From an uncultured Asticcacaulis sp. (GTDB lineage: Bacteria; Pseudomonadota; Alphaproteobacteria; Caulobacterales; Caulobacteraceae), in assembly GCA_946480525.1 (NCBI GenBank), contig CAMLLA010000047.1, forward strand, positions 1 through 15,343: a stretch of DNA of 15,343 bases, written 5' to 3'. The position numbers and the translations under genes were made by a program. The notes beneath the pieces were generated by a model, which was not told the origin of the DNA, did not search any database, and was given only the letters and a program-made list of their open reading frames with translations. Each line of letters opens with the position of its first letter. Positions within the stretch are counted from its first letter, which is position 1. Of the stretch, positions 1 to 6,181 are shown piece after piece.

Positions 1-40
1 GTCGCGAAAAAAATGACGATGGCCACCGATTTGGCGCACG

Positions 41-110
41 AAATTTGTCACGCGTTTGCCACTTGCTGCCTCTGAACTTCAGTGTTACATCGATTTTGTC
101 TGAGTAAATC
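41..110 (+). promoter_or_regulatory. Leader with candidate operator half-sites upstream of the ABC operon
   Basis: Non-coding DNA ahead of the first gene. At 92-110 there is GATTTTGTCTGAGTAAATC, bounded by 5-bp inverted ends (GATTT/AAATC). It contains TTTTGTCTGA, the same half-site found (on either strand) in both receptor promoters further right. A weaker match, AATTTGTCA, sits at 42-50. I infer that the ABC operon is controlled by the same regulator as the receptors. I could not assign convincing -35/-10 boxes here, so the transcription start is unknown. I see no gene in 1-180. Confidence 0.4.
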
Positions 111-144
111 GCCATGCATAAGGCGCGACCGGACCGGAGTGAAG

Positions 145-175
145 CGGCGCTGATGCGCCGGCCAGGAGCAGGGAG
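145..175 (+). promoter_or_regulatory. Small hairpin and ribosome binding site deciding the GTG start of the ATPase gene
   Basis: A 6-bp stem (CGGCGC 145-150, GCGCCG 155-160, loop TGAT) is followed by GGGAG at 171-175, five bases before a GTG at 181. The context AGCAGGGAG also precedes both receptor genes, which supports this GTG as the true start. No in-frame ATG lies between the ribosome binding site and the conserved ABC domain. Confidence 0.45.
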
Positions 176-180
176 CGGCC

Positions 181-1263
181 GTGAGCGGTATCGACATCAG
201 GAATGTCTCGAAAGCATTCGGCGCGACTGAAGTGCTGGACGATGTGTCCTTGCAGATCGCATCCAATGAATTCATCGCGTTCCTGGGACCATCGGGCTGC
301 GGCAAGACCACGCTGCTGCGCATGATCGCCGGGCTGGAGACCGTTGATTCAGGCGAAATCCATATCGGCGAGCGCCGGGTGGATGATTTGCCGCCGGGCC
401 AGCGCGGCGTCGCTTTGGTCTTTCAGAACTACGCGCTTTATCCCCACATGTCGGTCGCCGACAATATGGCGTTTGGCTTGAAAAACATCGGTGTGGCCAA
501 GGACGAAATCCGCCGCCGTGTCGAGGATGCCGCACGCATCCTGGAGCTCGACGGCCTTCTGGCGCGCAAGCCCGGCGAACTGTCAGGCGGTCAGAAGCAG
601 CGCGTCGCCATCGGCCGCGCCATCGTCAAGAATCCCGATCTTTTCCTGTTCGATGAGCCGCTGTCAAACCTCGACGCCGCCCTGCGCATGCGCACGCGCC
701 TTGAGCTGGCGCAACTGCGCCGGCGTCTCAAGGCAACCATGATCCTGGTGACGCACGACCAGGTTGAAGCCATGACGCTTGCCGACCGCATCGTCGTCAT
801 GAAGGACCGCAAGGTCCAGCAGGTCGGCACCCCGATGGAAATCTATGCGCGCCCGGCCAATGTCTTCGTCGCCGGCTTTGTCGGTTCACCATCGATGAAT
901 ATCCTCAAAGCCACGATTACGGAGGAGGGCGGTTACGCGGTCGCCATCTTGGCGGGTGCCAACATCGCTACCGGTGTGCCCATGGCGACGCTGCCGGCGT
1001 CCGATCATTGGCGGCTGGGCCTGCGCCCCGAATGCGTCAAGGTCTCGCACGACGGCCATCCTGCGACGGTCGAGTTCGTCGAGCGTCTGGGCGAGCGCAC
1101 CCTGGTCTATGCCAAACTGTCCGATGGCACACCGATCACCGCCGAGGACGCCGGCAACAGCCGCGTGGCCATGGGCGACGCCATCCACCTCAGGATCGAC
1201 GGTGCGCGCGCCCACCTGTTTTCCGGTGACGGCGCGGGTTTCCACGCCGACGAGGTCGCGTGA
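181..1263 (+). CDS. ABC transporter ATP-binding subunit (MalK/UgpC/MsmX-type sugar ATPase)
   Basis: This is the ATPase of a carbohydrate-uptake-1 (CUT1) importer, powering oligosaccharide uptake from the cytoplasmic face of the inner membrane. At 360 residues it has the usual MalK length. Visible motifs in order: Walker A GPSGCGKTT (about 36-44), Q-loop Gln82, signature LSGGQKQ (134-140), Walker B LFLFDEP (154-160) and switch His192. From about residue 235 comes a C-terminal TOBE/MOI-type regulatory domain. Homologues are often named ugpC, but the neighbouring arabinofuranosidase suggests arabino-oligosaccharides rather than glycerol phosphate; that substrate is inferred. The start is GTG with GGGAG five bases upstream. 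It is the first gene of the operon, and its TGA overlaps the next start (TGATG), indicating translational coupling. Confidence 0.93.
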   Translation: MSGIDIRNVSKAFGATEVLDDVSLQIASNEFIAFLGPSGCGKTTLLRMIAGLETVDSGEIHIGERRVDDLPPGQRGVALVFQNYALYPHMSVADNMAFGLKNIGVAKDEIRRRVEDAARILELDGLLARKPGELSGGQKQRVAIGRAIVKNPDLFLFDEPLSNLDAALRMRTRLELAQLRRRLKATMILVTHDQVEAMTLADRIVVMKDRKVQQVGTPMEIYARPANVFVAGFVGSPSMNILKATITEEGGYAVAILAGANIATGVPMATLPASDHWRLGLRPECVKVSHDGHPATVEFVERLGERTLVYAKLSDGTPITAEDAGNSRVAMGDAIHLRIDGARAHLFSGDGAGFHADEVA

Positions 1264-2141
1264 TGGGCGCCCGGGCTGCTTCCCGGCACTGGTCGAACGC
1301 GCTGTTCGTCGCGCCTTATCTGATTGCCTATCTCTGCCTGCTGATCTTTCCGCTGGTGTCCGGCATGGGGTTGAGCCTGTTCAAGGCCGACCTGTTCGGC
1401 GGGCGCGAGTTCGTCGGCTTTGAGAACTTCGCGCGCCTGGTCAAGGACGCTGTCTTCCTGCAATCGGTCGCCAATACATTCTATTTTGTGCTGCTGACCG
1501 TGCCGCCGCTGACGGTCATCCCGCTGTTCTTTGCGTTGCTGCTGAACCGCAGCGACCGGACAGCAGCCATCTTCCGCGGCGTCTTCTTTTCCTCATCGGT
1601 CCTGTCGGTGACCATCGTCACCCTGATCTGGCGCATGATCCTGATGACCGAAGGCGGGCTGGCGGCCAATGTTCGCCAAGCCATGGGGCTTAACACCATT
1701 CCATTCCTCAGCGACCCGAACCTCGTCATGATCTCCATGGCGATGATCACCGTCTGGTGGTGCCTGGGCCTGCCGATGATGCTCTATTTGTCAGCGCTCC
1801 AGCAGGTGCCGCAGGACATCTATGAGGCCGCCGAGCTCGACAACAGCGGCTGGTTCCGCACCCTGTGGTCGATCACCCTGCCGGCCTTGAGCCGCACGGT
1901 CATCCTGGTCGCCATCTTCCAGTGCGTTCTGCAATTCCAGCTCTTCGGCCAGCCGCAGCTGATCACCCAGGGCGGACCGAATGGCGCATCAAGGCCGATC
2001 GTGCTGTTCATCTTCGAGGTCGGTTTCCGCCGCTGGGATATCGGCTACGCCGCTGCCGCCTCGCAGATCCTGTTCGGCATCATCCTTTTAGCGACGCTCA
2101 TTCAGTACTTCGTCACCAGCCGCAAGCAGGTGTCGTCATGA
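1263..2141 (+). CDS. ABC sugar transporter permease, MalF/UgpA type
   Basis: Inner-membrane permease of the CUT1 family, 292 residues from ATG 1263. A GTG at 1260 directly before it is an in-frame alternative start; I prefer the ATG because it forms a TGATG junction with the ATPase stop. Hydrophobic segments suggest about six transmembrane helices, the first at roughly 15-35 and the last at roughly 260-285. The cytoplasmic EAA loop that docks on the ATPase is visible: EAA at 188-190, running to LP about 18 residues later. Where most family members have Asp-Gly after EAA, this one has Asp-Asn (193-194). It should form a heterodimer with the next permease. Its stop overlaps the next gene by ATGA. 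Confidence 0.92.
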   Translation: MGARAASRHWSNALFVAPYLIAYLCLLIFPLVSGMGLSLFKADLFGGREFVGFENFARLVKDAVFLQSVANTFYFVLLTVPPLTVIPLFFALLLNRSDRTAAIFRGVFFSSSVLSVTIVTLIWRMILMTEGGLAANVRQAMGLNTIPFLSDPNLVMISMAMITVWWCLGLPMMLYLSALQQVPQDIYEAAELDNSGWFRTLWSITLPALSRTVILVAIFQCVLQFQLFGQPQLITQGGPNGASRPIVLFIFEVGFRRWDIGYAAAASQILFGIILLATLIQYFVTSRKQVSS

Positions 2142-2974
2142 GCCACACTGCACACAAATCCCTGCGCAATACTCTGGTGCTGGTGACGCTGATCGTTCTC
2201 GGCTTCATCATGCTGATCCCGCTGATCTGGACGGTGCTGCTGTCGCTGAAGGCCAATGGCGAGCTGATGCGCTCGACCGCCAATGCCTTCCACGGGCCGT
2301 ACACGCTCGAGAACTATATCGACATCCTCAACAATTCCTCGGTCTTCCGCTGGCTGATGAATTCGGTGATCGTGTCGGGCCTGACGACGCTGGGCGTGCT
2401 GGTCCTGTCGTCGCTGGCCGGCTATGGTTTTGCGCGCCTCGACTTCCCCGGTCGTGACAAGCTGTTCCTGTTCGTCCTGTTCGGCCTGGCCATCCCGGAA
2501 CAGGCGGTCATCATCACGCGCCATCAGATGTTCACGGCGCTGCACCTGCATAACTCCTTTCCCGGGCTGATCCTGCCGGGTCTGGCAGCGCCGTTCGGGG
2601 TCTTCCTGATGACGCAATATTTCCGCGCCATCCCAAAGGAACTGGATGAGGCGGCGTTGCTGGACAACGCCTCACGTTTCCAGGTTTTCTGGAAGGTTCT
2701 CCTGCCGCTGACCATGCCAGCGCAGGCCACGCTCGGCATTTTCACATTTCTGGCTTCCTGGAATGAATACTGGTGGCCGCTGATTTCAGCGACGCGGTCG
2801 GAGATGTTCACCCTGACCGTTGGTCTTGCCGCGTCGCAGATCAACTTCGCCCAGACCAGCGGCCTGGGGTATCTGATGACCCAGGCGGTCTTCGCCGCCA
2901 CGCCGATCCTGGTCGTCTACATCATCTTCCAGAAGTACATCGTCAAGGCGGTGTCGGGAGCGGCGGTGCGATGA
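2138..2974 (+). CDS. ABC sugar transporter permease, MalG/UgpE type
   Basis: Second CUT1 permease, 278 residues. The open frame extends far upstream (to 1865) inside the preceding permease gene, but the real start is ATG 2138. It forms an ATGA overlap with the upstream stop, has AGCAGG about eight bases before it, and is followed at once by a typical MalG-like N-terminus with a first membrane helix at roughly 12-33. The EAA loop starts at residue 171 and again shows Asp-Asn (176-177) in place of the usual Asp-Gly. It pairs with the MalF-type permease and the ATPase to form the importer core. It ends in another ATGA overlap with the binding-protein gene. Confidence 0.92.
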   Translation: MSHTAHKSLRNTLVLVTLIVLGFIMLIPLIWTVLLSLKANGELMRSTANAFHGPYTLENYIDILNNSSVFRWLMNSVIVSGLTTLGVLVLSSLAGYGFARLDFPGRDKLFLFVLFGLAIPEQAVIITRHQMFTALHLHNSFPGLILPGLAAPFGVFLMTQYFRAIPKELDEAALLDNASRFQVFWKVLLPLTMPAQATLGIFTFLASWNEYWWPLISATRSEMFTLTVGLAASQINFAQTSGLGYLMTQAVFAATPILVVYIIFQKYIVKAVSGAAVR

Positions 2975-4281
2975 AGAAGCTCCTCCTGGCCGTCGCGCTT
3001 CTGGCCCTTGGGTCGTGCACCGAAAAGAGCGATGTCACCGAAATCAGCGTCCAGCGCATCTTCGGCGAATGCCGCGCCAATGTCCCCAAAGGCCAGCCGC
3101 CGCTGCGCAACCCCGACGGCGAATGCGAGATCGTCACCCAGATCCTCGACGACTTCGAGAAGACAAACCCGGACATCCGCCTCAAGGTCAATATCGCGCC
3201 GTGGCCGGGCTACGACCAGTTGTCGGCGCAATATGCCGCCGGCGATCCGCCCGACATCGTCACCATGCACATGTCGGTCATGCCGGACTTCGTGTCGCGC
3301 GGCCTGATCGAACCTCTGGACGCCGACTTCGCCAGGGTCGGTCTGGATGTGAATAATTTTACGCCGGCGGCGCGCAATGGCGTGACCGTCAAGAGCCACG
3401 TCTACGGCATGCCGTTCGACAACTGGACCCAGCTTTGGCACATCAATATGGGCCTGTTCAAAAAGGCTGGCCTGGTCCGCGACGGCCAGCCCGTCCTGCC
3501 GCGCAGTCCGGAGGAACTGCTGGCCCAGGCGCGTCAGTTCAAAAAGGCGACCGGCCTGCCATACCTGCTGCAGCCGACCGACAACGAACGTGCCGCCTTT
3601 ACGCGTAACATCTATACTTATCTGCTTGACCAGAACGCGGTCTTCTTCCCGGACAACAAGCATGTCCGGCTCGATACGCCCGAGGCACGCCGTGTCGTAG
3701 ACCTGTTCCGCCAGATCTATGCCGAGGGCCTGATGGCGCCGGCGCAGGACTATCCGGCGACCATGGCGGCGTTTCTGAACGGGCAGGGCGGGGTATGCCT
3801 GGTCGGCACCTGGATGATCGGCGCCTTCAATGCCGAAGCCCACATTCCAGGCCGGCCGCTGGCGGACGGCTACACCGTCAAGCCGTACCCCATGCTCTTT
3901 GGCGGTAAGCAGACCGCCTATGTCGATGGCCACGCGTGGGTGATGCCGAAGCGCGAGCGCACACCCGCACAGCGCGAAGCCGTCATCCGCCTGATGAAGT
4001 TCCTGCAACAGCGCGACTATGACTGGTCGCGCACCGGCCACCTGCCGACCCAGGCCGACATCGCACGCAGCCCGCAGTATCTGGGCCTGCCGCACCGCGA
4101 CGGCATCGTGGCCCTGGCAAGCGTCGGGCAGACCCTGCCGGCCGGTGTCGAGCGCCAGATCGCCATCCAGGACATTATCGGCGACGAAATGGCCTCGGCC
4201 ATCACCGGACACAAGCCGGTCGACCAAGCGCTCAAGGACGCGGAACACCGCGTCAACGACCTCCTTTTCCATGTTCTCTAG
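2971..4281 (+). CDS. Lipoprotein solute-binding protein of the ABC sugar importer
   Basis: Extracytoplasmic sugar-binding protein (family 1 type), 436 residues, delivering substrate to the two permeases. The start is ATG 2971, overlapping the permease stop (ATGA), with GGGAG at 2956-2960. The open frame starting at 2773 is an upstream extension inside the permease gene and is not used. The N-terminus is a lipoprotein signal: Lys-Lys, a Leu/Ala core and lipobox LGSC with Cys16 as the predicted lipidated residue. Residue +2 is Thr, not the Asp that marks inner-membrane retention in E. coli. The fold core is recognisable from DDFEKTNPDIRLKV (60-73) and GDPPDIV. Cys34 and Cys52 bracket an insertion between the first strand and first helix and could form a disulfide. 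The ligand is inferred to be arabino-oligosaccharide from the adjacent GH51. Confidence 0.88.
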   Translation: MKKLLLAVALLALGSCTEKSDVTEISVQRIFGECRANVPKGQPPLRNPDGECEIVTQILDDFEKTNPDIRLKVNIAPWPGYDQLSAQYAAGDPPDIVTMHMSVMPDFVSRGLIEPLDADFARVGLDVNNFTPAARNGVTVKSHVYGMPFDNWTQLWHINMGLFKKAGLVRDGQPVLPRSPEELLAQARQFKKATGLPYLLQPTDNERAAFTRNIYTYLLDQNAVFFPDNKHVRLDTPEARRVVDLFRQIYAEGLMAPAQDYPATMAAFLNGQGGVCLVGTWMIGAFNAEAHIPGRPLADGYTVKPYPMLFGGKQTAYVDGHAWVMPKRERTPAQREAVIRLMKFLQQRDYDWSRTGHLPTQADIARSPQYLGLPHRDGIVALASVGQTLPAGVERQIAIQDIIGDEMASAITGHKPVDQALKDAEHRVNDLLFHVL

Positions 4282-4293
4282 AGACTAAAGCCT

Positions 4294-5805
4294 ATGACCC
4301 TCAAAGCCACAGTCGTCGCCGACCGCGATTTCGTCGTTGCCGCACTGGACCGCCGCGTATTCGGCACCTTCGTCGAGCACCTGGGCCGCTGTGTCTACGG
4401 CGGCATCTATGAGCCCGGTCATCCGACGGCCGACGAAAATGGTTTTCGCGGCGACGTCCTGGCCCTGACCAAGGAGCTTGGGCCGACGATCGTGCGCTAT
4501 CCGGGCGGCAATTTCCTCTCAGGCTATGACTGGGAAGACGGGGTAGGGCCCAAGGACCAGCGTCCGGTGCGCCTCGATCTCGCCTGGGGATCGACCGAGA
4601 CCAACCAGTTCGGCACCAATGAGTTCATCACCTGGTGCCGCAAGGCCGATATCGAGCCGATGTTTGCGGTCAATCTCGGCACGCGCGGCCCAGCCGAAGC
4701 GCGCGACTTCATCGAATATTGCAACCATCCGGGCGGCACCAAGTTCTCCGATCTGCGCCGGTCGCATGGTCACGAAGAACCGCACGACATCAAGTTCTGG
4801 TGCCTGGGCAACGAGATGGACGGGCCGTGGCAGACCTGCGCCAAGACCGCCAGGGAATATGGCGCCGTCGCCCGCGAAACCGCCAAGATCATGCGGTGGG
4901 TCAGCCCGGATCTGGTGCTGGCGGCGTGCGGGTCGTCGCAGCGTGCCATGCCGACCTACGCCAAGTGGGAATACGAGGTGCTGGACGAGTGCTTCGAGCA
5001 AGTCGACATGATCAGCCTGCACGCCTATTTCCGCAACGATGACGACGACATCAACGCGTTCTTCGGCGAGATCGACAACCTCGATGTCTACATCAAGGAA
5101 ATCACCGCCGTCGCCGACGCGGTGGCGGCCAAACGCCGGTCGAAGAAGCGCATCATGCTCAGCTTCGACGAGTGGAACGTCTGGTACCGTACCCACCATC
5201 CGCAATTCACCAAGAAGCCGGGCTGGCCCCAGGCGCCCGACCTATTGGAGGAAATCTACAATTTCGAAGACGCCCTGGTCGTCGGCGGCGCGCTGATCGT
5301 CATGATGAACAATGCCGACCGCGTGAAGGCGGCGTGCTTCGCGCAACTGGTCAATGTCATCGGTCCGATCTTCACCGAAACGGGCGGTCCGGCGTGGCGC
5401 CAGACCATCTTCCATCCCATCGCCGCGGCATCGCGGTTCGGTCACGGCGACGTCCTGCGGCTGAAGGTCGATACCACCACCTTTGACACCAAGGCGCACG
5501 GCGCCGTGCCACACCTTCTGGCCACCGGCATCCATAATCCTGAAACCGGGGAGGTGGCGATTTTCGCGCTCAACCGTTCGACTGTGGAGGACATGGACTT
5601 AGGTATGGATCTGCGTGGCCTGACCGGTCTCAAGGTCGCGGAGGCCACCGAGCTTTATGATGCGGACAGGAAGGCAATCAACAGCAAGGACAATCCTGAC
5701 GCCGTGTCACCGAAGCCAAATGATTCGGCGAAAGTGTCGGGCAGCGTATTTACCGCCCGTCTGAAGCCGCAGTCTTGGAACGTCTTCAGCCTTAGACCGG
5801 AATGA
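4294..5805 (+). CDS. abfA: Intracellular GH51 alpha-L-arabinofuranosidase
   Basis: Retaining glycoside hydrolase that removes terminal alpha-L-arabinofuranosyl units from imported oligosaccharides to give L-arabinose. The protein is 503 residues with no signal peptide, so it is cytoplasmic. The (beta/alpha)8 domain carries the acid/base Glu174 in LGNEMDGPW and the nucleophile Glu293 in FDEWNVWY. These are within one position of the E175/E294 pair known in Geobacillus AbfA. Other family signatures are the FVEHLGR block (26-32) and YPGGNF (69-74). A beta-sandwich C-terminal domain follows. The start lies 12 bases after the binding-protein stop with only a weak ribosome binding site (GAGACTAAAG), so translation may depend on upstream coupling. 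It is last in the operon, consistent with processing what the transporter imports. The symbol follows common usage for intracellular GH51 enzymes. Confidence 0.93.
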   Translation: MTLKATVVADRDFVVAALDRRVFGTFVEHLGRCVYGGIYEPGHPTADENGFRGDVLALTKELGPTIVRYPGGNFLSGYDWEDGVGPKDQRPVRLDLAWGSTETNQFGTNEFITWCRKADIEPMFAVNLGTRGPAEARDFIEYCNHPGGTKFSDLRRSHGHEEPHDIKFWCLGNEMDGPWQTCAKTAREYGAVARETAKIMRWVSPDLVLAACGSSQRAMPTYAKWEYEVLDECFEQVDMISLHAYFRNDDDDINAFFGEIDNLDVYIKEITAVADAVAAKRRSKKRIMLSFDEWNVWYRTHHPQFTKKPGWPQAPDLLEEIYNFEDALVVGGALIVMMNNADRVKAACFAQLVNVIGPIFTETGGPAWRQTIFHPIAAASRFGHGDVLRLKVDTTTFDTKAHGAVPHLLATGIHNPETGEVAIFALNRSTVEDMDLGMDLRGLTGLKVAEATELYDADRKAINSKDNPDAVSPKPNDSAKVSGSVFTARLKPQSWNVFSLRPE

Positions 5806-5834
5806 TTTTAATGGAATGATTATTCCGATCTAAG
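5791..5834 (+). terminator. Hairpin overlapping the GH51 stop codon, possible first terminator
   Basis: The 13-base arms at 5791-5803 and 5822-5834 are complementary with a single C/A mismatch. They begin inside the last codons of the GH51 gene and take in part of its stop. The downstream arm is followed by CTTTTG, a short T-run. The loop holds a smaller nested repeat, GGAAT-gatt-ATTCC, at 5813-5826. It may act as a weak terminator or protect the mRNA end; a stronger terminator follows about 70 bases on. Confidence 0.45.
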
Positions 5835-5905
5835 CTTTTGTTCTGTCTCGACATTTAAGGTGAAGCCGCTACGCGCTTTGGCATATCGCTTTGAATCACT
5901 TTAAC

Positions 5906-5932
5906 AGGCCCGGCCAATTGGTCGGGCCTTTT
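5906..5932 (+). terminator. Rho-independent terminator of the ABC-GH51 operon
   Basis: AGGCCCGGCC (5906-5915) pairs with GGTCGGGCCT (5920-5929), with one G-U pair, around the loop AATT. A run of four T (5929-5932) follows. The position is right for ending the plus-strand operon that finishes at 5805. The T-run is short and overlaps a TTTTGTCAGAC motif resembling the operator half-site. Confidence 0.75.
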
Positions 5933-5977
5933 GTCAGACTTGAGATAACGCTGTTTCGGCGTCAGGCATGGCGGATT

Positions 5978-5991
5978 TTTGCATATGCAAA
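5978..5991. promoter_or_regulatory. Perfect 14-bp palindrome TTTGCATATGCAAA
   Basis: A fully symmetrical 14-base sequence lies about 120 bases upstream of the receptor 1 promoter core. It is present once in this window and has no clear equivalent before receptor 2. It could be the site of a second DNA-binding regulator; no protein can be named from the sequence. Confidence 0.35.
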
Positions 5992-6035
5992 CGAGCGATT
6001 TGAGTTTTAATAAGTAAATTCAGCAGCTTGATGGC

Positions 6036-6075
6036 GTGTTGCCCAATTGAAACACGGCCTGTTAAATCAGACAAA
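6036..6075 (+). promoter_or_regulatory. Upstream elements of the receptor 1 promoter: GTGT/ACAC dyad and ATCAGACAAA
   Basis: GTGTTGCC at 6036 begins a 20-base element that ends AACAC at 6055, giving 5-bp inverted arms. It matches the element at 9275-9294 at 16 of 20 positions. ATCAGACAAA at 6066-6075 is identical to that at 9306-9315. Read on the minus strand it is TTTGTCTGAT, a half-site of the downstream palindrome. The distance from its start to the start of the palindrome is 47 bp in both promoters. Confidence 0.5.
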
Positions 6076-6100
6076 AAGCGTGTCACCGTCGCTCCATCTC

Positions 6101-6130
6101 TTGACTTGGCTTTTTTGTCGGACAAATATT
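6101..6130 (+). promoter_or_regulatory. Candidate promoter of receptor 1 with operator palindrome at 6113-6127
   Basis: TTGACT at 6101-6106 is a good -35 box. A weak -10 candidate, AAATAT (6124-6129), lies 17 bases on. Between and overlapping them is TTTTGTCGGACAAAT (6113-6127), which contains the perfect inverted repeat TTTGTC-G-GACAAA. A protein bound there would cover the -10 region, so repression is the simplest reading. The identical element lies in front of receptor 2. The shape (GTC-N-GAC) fits winged-helix GntR-type regulators; B. subtilis AraR, an arabinose repressor, uses the similar ATTTGTACGTACAAAT. Confidence 0.6.
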
Positions 6131-6181
6131 GCCGTCACAGAGTTCGTTCAATTGAACCGTACTGAAGCAGGGAGTTACCAA

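Larger units (their letters stand above)
5806..6181 (+). promoter_or_regulatory. Intergenic control region between GH51 and receptor 1
   Basis: This 376-base stretch holds no gene I can support. In order it contains the second half of the stop-overlapping hairpin, a terminator (5906-5932), a TTTTGTCAGAC half-site just after it (5929-5939) and a 14-bp palindrome (5978-5991). Next come a GTGTT...AACAC dyad (6036-6055), ATCAGACAAA (6066-6075), the candidate promoter (6101-6130) with an inverted-repeat operator (6113-6127), and the ribosome binding site GGGAG (6170-6174). It is noticeably more AT-rich than the flanking genes. Confidence 0.6.

Noticed and set aside
1865..2137. N-terminal extension of the second permease
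   Set aside because: The frame is open but lies within the first permease gene. The family N-terminus and an ATGA coupling site place the start at 2138.
2917..4272. 451-codon minus-strand frame
   Set aside because: It is antisense to the binding-protein gene, whose lipobox, fold core and operon overlap make the plus strand convincing.
181..5805. Glycerol-3-phosphate (Ugp) importer identity
   Set aside because: The ATPase resembles UgpC, but no glycerophosphodiesterase is present and the operon ends in an arabinofuranosidase; sugar import fits better.
6047..6181. Receptor 1 starting at 6047
   Set aside because: The extra 45 residues would be encoded by the promoter and operator region shared with receptor 2; the signal peptide starts at 6182.
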